A DNA stretch of 64,000 nt from Chrysomallon squamiferum (lineage: Eukaryota > Mollusca > Gastropoda > Neomphalida > Peltospiridae), in NCBI GenBank assembly GCA_012295275.1, contig CM022666.1:10259002-10323001 (forward strand), read 5' to 3'. Every line of letters starts with the position of its first letter. Position 1 is the first letter of the stretch. Shown here piece by piece: positions 54,401 through 64,000 of this stretch. Position numbers and translations under genes: made by a program. The notes under the pieces were generated by a model. The model was not told the origin of the DNA. It was given only the letters and a program-made list of their open reading frames with translations, and made no database searches.

Positions 54401-56042
54401 ATGTTTTTATGTCAATGGAAGACACCTATGTTAACACAGGTAACATTTAGACAATTAACTGTAACACAGATTGTTACATATTTGTTAATTAATTTTCACA
54501 GTAAAATGTTTTATGCAGATATGTTCTAAGCTGTATGAAGTGGTTAAGTAAGACCTACTCGTGTTTCTGCTGTCATCATACCATCAAAGGCCTGGTGGAA
54601 TTCTCGTGGGTTGCTCAGTTTAAGATCACGAACTGTACCAAGAAAGATTTCTATTTCTCTGAGTGCATTATCTGCACCTGCCTGAATTTGACACTGTTCT
54701 ATAGGCTGACTGGCCAACATGTCTACACCTCGGTTACACCAGCGATTTGCCTGAAATCACAATTTATGTACATTCATTGAAACAATATAAAAAGCATTAT
54801 CTAAGAGGTGAATCCACTTGTGGTTATGTTTAAATGTCAGTTTTATTACTGTCACGGAATTCAGATTGCGAAACCAAATTTGTTACTTCAATCACATCTG
54901 CTCTTTTTATTTTTAAAGATGAATTTAGATTGAGTAACTTTAACTGTTACTTCAAATCACATCTGCTTTTTTATTTTTAAGCTATGGAATTGAAATTGCT
55001 TAACTTTAACTATTACTACAATGACATCTGCTCTTTTTATTGTTTTCACAATTTTTTCAACTCCATGGCATTGTTATAAAAGGGGCTGGCATTTGGTAAT
55101 TAATCTTTCTGCGATGGACAGGCCCGCTGACCTGTCAGAAAGCGTGCCTGTCGTAGACGTGCTTCACAACAGCTAGCTCTGATTAGCACGTTAATTTTTT
55201 TCAAGGTTTTAAGGTAATTAAGGAGAAAGAAGTAAGCAAAGTAAGCATGAGCGAAGGAAACAATCAAGATGAGAATTCAGTCAGGCAGGGAAACCAAGTG
55301 TTTTTGAATGACATTGTCTTTACAGAAAAGTAAGGTAAGCAATTGTCTATTCTTATTTTGATTGGGTGTAATATGCAATTAAACTGTGCCAGTAACATTT
55401 ATTATACCTAAAATTTTAAGGTTTTAATCTGTCCTCCATTCAGATTCTTATTTTGTCTTGGTTCCCCATATGACCTTTCTCATATCGTTAATCAAAATTA
55501 CTTAAACGTATGTTTTATGATTGTAAAATGTGTTATTATCAAGTCACCTGTAAATCATAATTAAATAATTAAGGTGAACCTTAACTTGTGTTGTGTTTAT
55601 TTCTTTAGTGGATAGGTAGACTTATTGATTTTTGTAGATTGCTATCAATTTAGCGTTTATATTCCTTGTTAGGTGGCCATTAAAGCACCTTGTTACCCTA
55701 GACTGTGCCTTAAAAAAAAAACATACAAGGTGTTTAAAGGTGTGAGACCTGTGACAATTACATTATTCATAAATGTTATTAAACATAAAAAGTTAAAATA
55801 AATTTGTCATTAAACACCATGTGTAAAACTTGGTTAATTTGGATACTGACCTTTTCCAGTCTGTCATGGAGATCTTGGGACTTGGTGAGGATTTCACGTC
55901 GTCGCCGTAACAACTCTTTATACTGCTCACACATGCGCTGTAGCTCCATACACTTCGGCCGTATAGAGTCAACAGCATAGTGTTCATCTGCTATGAGCTG
56001 CTCCCCATTAGCACGCATATTTTCTGCAAGTTCTAAGTCTCT
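46353..56042 (-). CDS. MCF2L: Rho guanine nucleotide exchange factor, DBS/MCF2L-like (5' partial, 17 exons)
   Basis: Exons in transcript order: 56042-55851, 54750-54559, 54058-53822, 53422-53229, 52867-52801, 52475-52360, 51992-51923, 51624-51529, 51088-50996, 50567-50439, 50118-49912, 49496-49404, 49268-49190, 49102-49033, 48850-48652, 48368-48152, 46474-46353. Phases join throughout, giving 790 residues and TGA. Order: spectrin-like helices (about 1-128), Ser-rich linker (about 208-270), DH (272-462), PH (463-588), acidic linker, SH3 (about 679-750), tail. This is the architecture of DBS/MCF2L; its SEC14 domain and the first spectrin part must lie further 5', outside or undetected. Such proteins load GTP onto Rho-family GTPases at membranes. 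MCF2 or another paralog name is possible, but the C-terminal SH3 favours MCF2L. A solo LTR lies in the intron 54751-55850. Confidence 0.88.
46475..48151 (-). other. Intron after the SH3 exon
   Basis: About 1.7 kb of AT-rich sequence with short AT/TATG microsatellites (about 47625-47660). Many small motifs of the type GTTAAAA..AAATGG recur between about 46600 and 47050, which looks like an old, degraded tandem repeat. No coding signal. Confidence 0.4.
48152..48368 (-). other. MCF2L: SH3 domain exon
   Basis: A single exon encodes a full SH3 fold: VSLGDYVPVDTNELALSEGD, then VLEILRVGTNGWWYAK, then EGWVPSTYLEP. The ALYDY motif is replaced by SLGDY, but the WW pair and the WVPSTY strand are kept. 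The donor at its end (TCAG|GTAAG) feeds both alternative last exons. Confidence 0.92.
49190..50118 (-). other. MCF2L: PH domain, three exons
   Basis: Directly follows the DH domain as in all Dbl-family proteins. Visible: LGRLLMHGSFNVW, HRHLFLYERSLLLCKKK, KFELWLRGREEVYTIQ, and the closing helix VKDVWVKEIKKVLL. The basic stretches KKKED and KGDKKKFE agree with phosphoinositide or GTPase contact, but binding is not proven by sequence. Confidence 0.88.
50439..52867 (-). other. MCF2L: DH (RhoGEF) domain, six exons
   Basis: CR1 is seen as ELIETETTYVRELEEIY in exon 52867-52801. The middle has MQHLIPPELEGKKNILFGN and CRDIPAKVGRCFINR. CR3 is LLKPIQRITKYQLLLK in exon 51088-50996. These are the GTPase-contacting conserved regions of Dbl-family exchange factors, all intact, so exchange activity is expected. 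Confidence 0.9.
51395..51432. repeat. GAT/ATG microsatellite
   Basis: About twelve ATG/GAT units in the intron 51089-51528 of the DBS-like gene. The poly-His ORF seen on the minus strand here is only this repeat. Confidence 0.92.
54870..55045 (+). repeat. 65-bp tandem repeats (about 3 units) in the LTR U3
   Basis: Three imperfect units, each with AATT(C/T)AGATTG-like sequence, then GTTACTTCAA-like sequence, then ACATCTGCT and a T-rich tail. Starts of the CACATCTG-like anchor are 65 bases apart. The position upstream of the TATA box suggests an enhancer role. Confidence 0.7.
55075..55083 (+). promoter_or_regulatory. TATA box of the solo LTR
   Basis: TATAAAAGG in plus orientation, followed about 30 bases later by a GC-richer stretch with ATG at about 55113, opening a 20-codon ORF, and another ATG at 55248, opening a 28-codon ORF. 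It lies directly after the three 65-bp repeats, as in a typical U3 region. Could drive transcription antisense to the DBS-like gene; activity unknown. Confidence 0.6.
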
Positions 56043-59000
56043 CTGAAAAAACAAATTTTTCCTTTTTTAATATAATAATTATCATCCTTTCCTTTGTTTG
56101 TAACATATTAGCCAGCAAAGGTGGCTCCATATTTTAATCCAGTATTTAATATTTTTGTGTAACGTCTAATAAACAAAACAGACTACGGGAATTCAATAAC
56201 ATTAAAGATTAAATTAACATTTAAGTTTAATGGTAAAATTGTGATGGCTCTTGTACATACATGTTGTTATTGTTTTATTTTAATTTTAATTTTTTTTTTT
56301 TTTTCTTGTTTCATGATTATACAATGTTGTTTGTTTTATTTTATTTATTATTCTTTTTTATTATTATTACATTTGTTGGCAATGTTTTTGTTGTTTTTTT
56401 TTTGTTGATTTTATTTGGAATCATCTTCATTTTTTTTCTTTTTTTTTTTATCATCTTATTTTTTATTCTTATTTTTGTTCCCCCTTATCAGTATTTATTT
56501 ATACACACAATTGAGTGATTGTAATTTTAACCATTTCTTTCATCTTCAAATTCTTTGTATTCAAAAATTAGATATTTTGACATTTTTTTAATAAACTGTT
56601 AGTATACACTGATACATTCAAACATACATCTGACTAACATATTTCTTATTTGAATAACATTTCCTCTAACAGGTAAGAACCTGTACAATAAATACCAGTT
56701 TCAAACACATGCTGAATTGAATGGCTGACTGTTAACAGACAGAGAGATATTGTCTGCTGTAAACTGTGTATGAAGAACTGTTTGTCAGAATGCATAAAGA
56801 ATGTCTACACCAAACAACAATTTTAATAGCAAATTATGAAACAGAGTCATGAAGAGCTGAATAAGCATATCACTCAATTCCAATCACAAAATAATATCTC
56901 AGTGTATTGAGTTAGAAACAGGATACCCTCACCTGACTTACTGTGATTTAGGAAAATAATTTGCACTGGTTAATGGTTAAAAACATAATGAATATTACAC
57001 AGTAAAATAGATGAATCAAAGTCATACAGAAGAAATTAAATACTGGCCACTTTGTCACATTAAATAATGTAACAACAACCTGACACTAATTAAAAAACAA
57101 TATTATCAGTCTGTGTGAGCCTATGTGTCTATCTGCATATGTGTTCAACTGCATGCATATGTGCATGACAGTAAATGTATGAATACACATATGTCCATGT
57201 GTATGTATGAGTGTCTGTGTCTGACTATAATTGCTAAAACAAATTCTACAATGTAAAGTGAATTAATATTTTATATGTAATTAAATATATGTAAAATGTT
57301 TAAGTATTTCTTGGTTATAATATTATTTATAATGACAAAATGAATCCATAAATATATAGAAATTGATGCAAGGAAGGAGGAAGTCCTGATTTAAAGAGAA
57401 GATAAGTGATGTAATTTAAAACATTTGTCAGATTGATACAGATATTCTCATTATAAACTCTCTTCAATTTAAAAACTATAGTTCTACAGAAATTTAGTTA
57501 TTTATAAAAATGAAGTCTATTTCAATTCCCTATAGATGAAACAAAGCCCACTAATTAAATATTCAAAAAATAATAATAATAAAAATAAAATCAGAAAGAA
57601 AATGATTATTAAATTTAGATTTTTCTAAAATAGTAAGGAAGGAGAACAAATATTTTATTTATTATGAAAAATGTAACACACTTTGTGTTGTACTTGTTAG
57701 TGTTACTGAGTAATAATATTGGGTTAGTAATTACAAACATGATACATGTGACTGGTGTCTGCAATTAACACAAAGTACGCTTAAATAATGGTGTAGCATG
57801 GAAATCAACAGTTCACAAACAAATTAGATCAGTTGTACAGTGCCCCTTATTAAAAACAAAATATGTGTACCCATTACTGTATATACAGAAACATATAATC
57901 ATGCCAACTAATTAGCTAAAAATACTCAAATAAAACATGAGAAAATAAAAGACATGAAAACAATTCTATGTAATATATATATATACACACACACACATAT
58001 ACACATACATGCATATACACACTTCTGTTAATGTACCAGTTAATATATATATATATAAAAAAAATATAAAACAGCTGTCGATTATTTTGAGTTCAAAAAG
58101 CACTGTGTATATAAACATTTATTACTAAAATCATATGCATATAACATACTAAGATTATTAACACCAAAGATAAAAAACATTAGTACTACCTAATCTAAAT
58201 AAAAAGTTTGTTATCAAACCTTGTTATTAGAAATCTATGTGGAATAACACTGAGTTTGTAGCATGTGATATTTCCAACATGTAGGTAGCCAGGTAAATAA
58301 ACCTATCACAAAGGCTACTCTTAGCTTCTGAAGTAGGTCAGACTTGGTCCTAGACTGGTGTCACAGTCATTGTAGGAACAGTCAAGGATAACCCCACAAA
58401 CCTTTGTTGTCACAGAAATAGTTTATAATGACCCGGAAGCAGTGAAATATGAGTAACAGCATGAGAAAAGACTTGCTAAAAAGTTCTTGCAGATTTAAGA
58501 ACATTCTTCTTATTGCCATGTCAAATATAAAAAACCACAGAGGTTATGTTTCACAAGCCATAAATATACATACACAATGTAATTTTCTTCATAAGAAGTA
58601 TACAGCTAATTGTATATATAATTTATAAAGAAAAAAAAAAAAAAAATTTCATTATTAAATAGTAATTAGTAATGACCATATTTTGAAAATTATCTTATAT
58701 CAAAAGTATGATTTTTAAAGATACAAATAAATATACCTTCAGATAATTGCAGATTGGTTATGTATGTGATTACAGAGTTAAATACATACATACTTACATA
58801 CACATACATACATACATACATATATACAGAAGAATATATATGTAAACACACACCCAGTTACTAATAAGACAGTCTAGTATTTATTTCTAGTAAACATTTT
58901 TTTTATTACCAGACATGTTTGTTTTGTGTGAAAATAACCCTTAACACTTTTCATATTAGTCTGTTTGTACACATGTATCTGTCAGAGCTGTACAATGTCT

Positions 59001-59266
59001 GTTTCTTAGTGAAATGTCAAAATCAGATTAACTCCATAAATCTTTAATCTCAGGGTTCAAGTCTGTTAAAATAGGCAAAAGTACAAAAAAATGTAATTTG
59101 AAAATAATGTTTAACTATGAGTAATTTGTTTAATATACATTTGTTATGTACTGAAGTGAAAGTACATGACCTGATGGAAATTAAAAAATGATGGCTTTTC
59201 ATTTTTATATTGTTACTTGATCCAGATCTGACACAATTCTAAAAGATGATGAACAATCAAACAGTT

Positions 59267-59308
<42 letters not shown>

Positions 59309-62300
59309 GTAATAATAACAATAGCAATTAATAATAATAATAGTAGTAATAATAGCAATATTGATATAATGCAATAATAGTACTTTTACTGCTGCTGTTA
59401 CTATTAGTAGTAATAATGAAGTGTTAAGCTTACTTTACATCATCAGAGAAATAATTAAGAAACTATTTACACAGTAGTTGTGGCAGCCATAACAGCAACA
59501 GTCATAGTAGTAATTTGATGCCTTAATTTGTTTAAATACTCACACTGTGAAAACTATTTACACTTTTCCTAAGTTTGATGATTCACATTATAGGTGTTAC
59601 AGTTATTAGTACTGGTTATTTTGAAAGTGTATTAAAATGAGGATTAAAGGATTACACAAAAAATGTTAGTATAAGTAATTACCTACAGACAGTTATAACT
59701 GACAACAGCTGTTCAGGTGAACTAATTATTTCTATTGTTGGACTATTTACTTTGATAGGTGGACTAATTATTTCTGTATATGAATTAATTGCTATGACAA
59801 GTAGAACTAATTATCTCTATAGGTAAACTATATATTTTTACAACTAATTATTTCTACAGGTAACTATCTTTATGCAACTAATTATTTCTACAGGAAACTA
59901 CCTATTTATATAATTAATAACTTATTAGAACACATCAACTAATTATTTGAACAGGTAAACTATTTATTTTTCAGATAAACAACATCTAGTGAACAGATGT
60001 AAAATGAAGACATAGAACTGACAGGTATAATAATTCTACTTCTGATTTATGTTATCTCTCAGGTAAGAAATGCTCCAAGCTAAAACTAAGTTAGCTAATC
60101 TGTCTCAGAGTAATTTAACAGGTGAACAGACAGGTACTGATAGCACAATATGCTCAAAGGTAAATATCAAACTAAATCTCTTTCAAATATTTTAAGAATA
60201 ATAATTTTTAAAACAACTGTTTAAATAATCATATTATAATAAAATTACATGCAAGATATTTATATATACAATTTTATTTCTTGGCAACTGTAAAATAGAC
60301 ACAGAATCAAAACAAAATTCTGTTTCAAAACACTTCTATGAATCAATATGGTCTGAAATACTGAAAGAAAAATGTTTTTAAAAAGTCAGTGAAACCTTTC
60401 TTTAACACACTTTTAGTTCTTTAATATTACTAAGTTCTGTTTGCAACAAGATGTTTGATTTACACTAAAATTGTCCTCTTAGTTACTGTCTTTGGAATGG
60501 TCACTTATGAACCACAATACCAAATAATTATGGTCAAATGTGTCCATTTCTTGAACAATGAGCTCTTGATAGTTTAGAGCTCTGTTATCTAGACCATGTC
60601 AGTTTAAATAACATATGATTGAAACTTTCACCTTTATATTACTTTATTTCAAGTACTGTCATAATATAGAAGAGGTTTCAGATTAAGTTTTAAGTGCTAA
60701 TTCTAGTATCCAAACCAACCAATAACTTTCATGTCAGCTGCAATTAAACTACAGATAAAGAAACTTTAAAAATCTTTCTCTTTTATGTTAATTACAATGT
60801 ACTAATTAAAAAAATAACTAACATTACAAAATCAAAACAAAAAAACAGCATTTCTTTGAGAATATCTACATACCAGAATATGTTAACTGTAAACAATATT
60901 TTATTTCAGTATATATGTATATCAAATTATATTTACATTCGTATACATCTATCATGTAATAATGACAAACTTCCAAACTACTGCTCAGTTTATTATTTCA
61001 AACTATAAAAGAATTTAGTTCAATGTGAGACCCTTTGTTTTACATGTTAACTGAACAATAATTTAAATGTCAATTGTTTTTATAATTTTCTAAACAAAAG
61101 CAATTTTTCTGATTTGAAACTAGTAAACTCTTCTACCTGCTGCTTTATGTGTAAATTTTATCAATAATTTAAACACTTATTTCTAACTACTGTTTTTTTT
61201 TTATCATCACTACGAGTTATTACTGTTTTACATGTCTTTGTAAAGGGAGTGGTTGTGTAAGCACAGCTGGCTGAGCATGTCGATATTACATCAGATTACT
61301 GTTTTCTCCAGACTGTCACAGGTGTAACACGCTGTTTAGTAAGATGTGCTGCTTGTGAAGTAAGCAACTGTAAAAACCTGACTCAGTGATGTACTTTACT
61401 TTAAATTACCTTTAAAATATCTTACTTTCTTTATCTTATTCTTTCTAAAACATAAATTTACTGGAAATGTCTAAGTAAAAATATTGAATGTGTTTATAGT
61501 GATTTAAAATTTGAAAAATGTTTTAGTAACTGGGAAATATGAAATAATAGTATTAATACTCAGTTAATTAAAATGAGTATTACAATAATGGATAACAACA
61601 TAGATGTATTTCACATATATAGGCCTATATTTATGTAGGTAGGTAGATATACAGACATTGAAATATGTACTGAATAATCAATATTCTTAAAATGAAGTTT
61701 AAGTATACACTACAGTTGATTAATTCTATCTACTTCACTCACATACATTCTTCTCTACAGATCATTTCAGTGTGATGGTTGTTGTGTGTAAACGTCCAGA
61801 ACAGAGTTTGAAGGCAAAAGCAAACCTGAAACTATAGTTGCCTACATAATGTGTGCATAATATAAACAAGAGTCAGCATGTTAGAGAGCTAGAGGGAGAA
61901 ATACTGGGATATGATCCTGGTACCTACCAAATGTATATTTAACTATGTTCATTACATACTCTAGTTAATGAGTTCTTAACATACAGTAAGCTCTGAAATA
62001 GGTTTGATAGACATATATAAATAGATAAATACTTTGCTGTCAGTGTTTACAGTAGTATTGTAGCTCTACAGAGGTCTTCAAAGTGATAGCTTTGTGTAAT
62101 CAAGCATGAACAGGTATTGAAAGGTACAATTGTCTTTGATATATGGAACTTGTCAACAGAAAATGTATCATATTCAGTACAATTGCCGTATATAAATATA
62201 ATACAAAGTATGTCACTTGTTAAACAGGTTCAAAATATATAATATTTTGTTTTTAACTTGTAGATAATTTCTGTCAACACACTAATATATAACTGTCCTT

Positions 62301-62794
62301 AATAAAATAATAATTAAATTTTTTAATTTAAAATTCTGTACCTTTTAAAAAAATAATGTTTGATGTTTTAGTTATTATCAAAGAACTGCTGTTTATTATG
62401 AAAAAAGATTCCAGTGTTGCCATATCAAGTACATGATATACAAACACTGAATACACAGAAATCTTCAAACAGTCTGTGTTGGTTAGTTAAACACTGTCTG
62501 ACAAACTAAATTTAGACCACAATATAATGTCCTGTTTAGAATCAAGAAACACAACTAAAAGTGTACATTTACAAAGGACACAATCTAAATATATTCTTTT
62601 TTTTAAACTCTCTCTGTGTATGTGTGTATATGTGTGTGGGTGCATGGGTGTTCCATTTTTGTTCAGACTTATTTTGTTTATATGTCAGAAAAAATGTGCA
62701 AGATGACTATAAACTAACAAAATTTGTTATGTGACTGAGGTTACCTCAAAGTGTGACTTTACAAGAGAATCCACCATTGCTTTATTTTCACTGC
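56043..62794 (-). other. Long AT-rich intron or upstream region of the DBS-like gene
   Basis: About 6.7 kb with no exon I can support on either strand. Contents: T-rich tract 56280-56480, CA/TA microsatellites (about 57978-58018, 58790-58850), an AAT/AGT microsatellite (59268-59360), and a run of ACTAATTATTTCTA-like repeats (about 59725-59960). More 5' exons of the gene (SEC14 and further spectrin part) are expected beyond the right edge. Confidence 0.5.
59725..59960. repeat. Degenerate minisatellite, (A)ACTAATTATTTCTA-type
   Basis: The motif AACTAATTATTTCTACAGG and variants recur about eight times with irregular spacing of roughly 25-40 bases. It shows no coding potential. Confidence 0.6.
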
Positions 62795-64000
62795 TGTGTG
62801 GTATTTACCTCTGAATAGTATTTGTCTCTCTGTATGGTATTCACCACTGTGTAATATTCACCACTGCATGATATTCACAAGTGTAGTATTTGTCTCTGTA
62901 TGGTATTCACCACTGTGTAATATTCACCACTGCATGATATTCACAAGTGTAGTATTTACCTCTGTATGGTATTCACCACTGTGTAATATTCACCACTGCA
63001 TGATATTCACAAGTGTAGTATTTGTCTCTGTATGGTATTCACCACTGTACCACTGTGTAATATTCACCACTGCATGATATTCACAAGTGTAGTATTTGTC
63101 TCTGTATGGTATTCACCACTGTACCACTGTGTAATATTCACCACTGCATGATATTCACAAGTGTAGTATTTGTCTCTGTATGGTATTCACCACTGTACCA
63201 CTGTGTAATATTATTGTTCACCACTGCATGATATTCACAAGTGTAGTAGTTACCTCTGTATGGTATTCACCACTGTACCACTGTGTAATATTCACCACTG
63301 CATGATATTCACAAGTGTAGTATTTGTCTCTGTATGGTATTCACCACTGTACCACTGTGTAATATTCACCACTGCATGATATTCACAAGTGTAGTATTTG
63401 TCTCTGTATGGTATTCACCACTGTACCACTGTGTAATATTCACCACTGCATGATATTCACAAGTGTAGTAGTTACCTCTGTATGGTATTCACCACTGTAC
63501 CACTGTGTAATATTCACCACTGCATGATATTCACAAGTGTAGTATTTGTCTCTGTATGGTATTCACCACTGTACCACTGTGTAATATTCACCACTGCATG
63601 ATATTCACAAGTGTAGTATTTGTCTCTGTATGGTATTCACCACTGTACCACTGTGTAATATTCACCACTGCATGATATTCACAAGTGTAGTATTTGTCTC
63701 TGTATGGTATTCACCACTGTACCACTGTGTAATATTTACCACTGCATGATATTCACAAGTGTAGTATTTGTCTCTGTATGGTATTCACCACTGTGTAATA
63801 TTCACCACTGCATGATATTCACAAGTGTAGTATTTACCTCTGTATGGTATTCACAACTGCATGATATTCATGAGTGTAGTATTTATCTCTGTATGATATT
63901 CATGAGTGTAGTATTTACCTCTGTATGATATTCACCACTTTGTAATATTCACCACTGCATGATATTCATGAGTGTAGTATTTACCTCTGTATGGTATTCA
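62795..64000. repeat. Satellite array of 66/74-bp units built from a 33-bp dimer
   Basis: Units begin GTGTAGTA at 62881, 62947, 63013, 63087, 63161, 63241, 63315, 63389, 63463, 63537, 63611, 63685, 63759 and 63825. The short unit is 66 bp; the long unit is 74 bp, with an extra GTACCACT-type 8-mer. One unit (63161-63240) is 80 bp. The two halves of the 66-bp unit align with each other (GTGTAGTATT...CTGTATGGTATTCAC against GTGTAATATT...CTGCATGATATTCAC), so the ancestor was about 33 bp. The ends at about 62795-62880 and after 63850 are more degenerate. The array runs off the right edge. ORFs across it are artefacts of repetition. Confidence 0.93.

Larger units (their letters stand above)
54845..55761 (+). 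mobile_element. Solo LTR with 5-bp target duplication
   Basis: A 907-bp element (54850-55756) begins TGTCAC and ends GTGACA, a perfect 6-bp inverted pair containing the TG...CA of LTRs. It is flanked by identical ATTAC copies (54845-54849 and 55757-55761). It has three tandem repeats of 65-bp period (CACATCTGC-like anchors at 54893, 54958 and 55023), then a TATA box and a GC-richer transcribed-looking part with two short ORFs. No internal retroelement sequence or second LTR lies nearby, so it is a solo LTR left by recombination. It points opposite to the host gene. Superfamily not determined; Ty3/gypsy is likely from the TGTCAC end. Confidence 0.8.

Noticed and set aside
56261-56518. Phe/Leu-rich plus-strand ORF resembling a membrane protein
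   Set aside because: Translation of a T-rich low-complexity tract; no splice or start context.
62796-63928. Repetitive ORFs, and a CRISPR-like look, in the right-hand array
   Set aside because: A eukaryotic satellite: units follow each other with no unique spacers, and the 74-bp period breaks the frame.

Overview
This is animal (metazoan) genomic DNA. It is very AT-rich and has many short introns with GT-AG borders, microsatellites and decayed DNA transposons. The host proteins are clearly alignable to vertebrate ones, but introns are mostly 0.2-2.5 kb and the repeats are not vertebrate types I know. A marine or chelicerate-like invertebrate (mollusc or arthropod) is my best guess; the sequence alone does not fix the clade.

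Layout. (1) 1-2304: a decayed minus-strand transposon-like ORF family and its terminal repeat (here called R1), lying 5' of or within an intron of the first gene. (2) 2469-32213, plus strand: a 45-exon, 3'-complete piece of the USP9X/fat facets deubiquitinase gene. It encodes 1912 residues, about three quarters of the protein, with the N-terminus off the left edge. Exon phases join without a break across all 45 exons. Its introns hold two more R1 copies, a 2.56-kb hAT transposon with perfect 8-bp target duplications, a second decayed hAT-like transposase, and an unexpected pair of in-phase alternative terminal exons directly after the catalytic domain. (3) 32214 to about 34480: its 3' UTR. (4) 35513-40711, minus strand: an 8-exon gene for a 254-residue protein that I do not recognise; one intron uses a GC donor and another contains a hAT-type MITE. 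(5) 44366-56042, minus strand: the 3' part of a DBS/MCF2L-type Rho guanine exchange factor (spectrin-like, DH, PH, SH3). It has two alternative last exons, one of which ends in a PDZ-ligand-like C-terminus. A 907-bp solo LTR with a 5-bp target duplication and a TATA box sits in one intron. (6) 56043-62790: a long AT-rich intron or upstream region with no exon I can support. (7) 62795-64000: a satellite array of 66/74-bp units that are themselves dimers of about 33 bp, running off the right edge.

The genes are ordinary host genes and do not form an operon or joint system. USP9X removes ubiquitin from signalling and trafficking substrates, and the DBS-type protein activates Rho-family GTPases. 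The most novel items are the R1 transposon family (a possible autonomous ORF-bearing copy plus deletion derivatives sharing TAGGTACCAGC ends), the alternative USP9X terminus, the PDZ-ligand last exon and the dimeric satellite.
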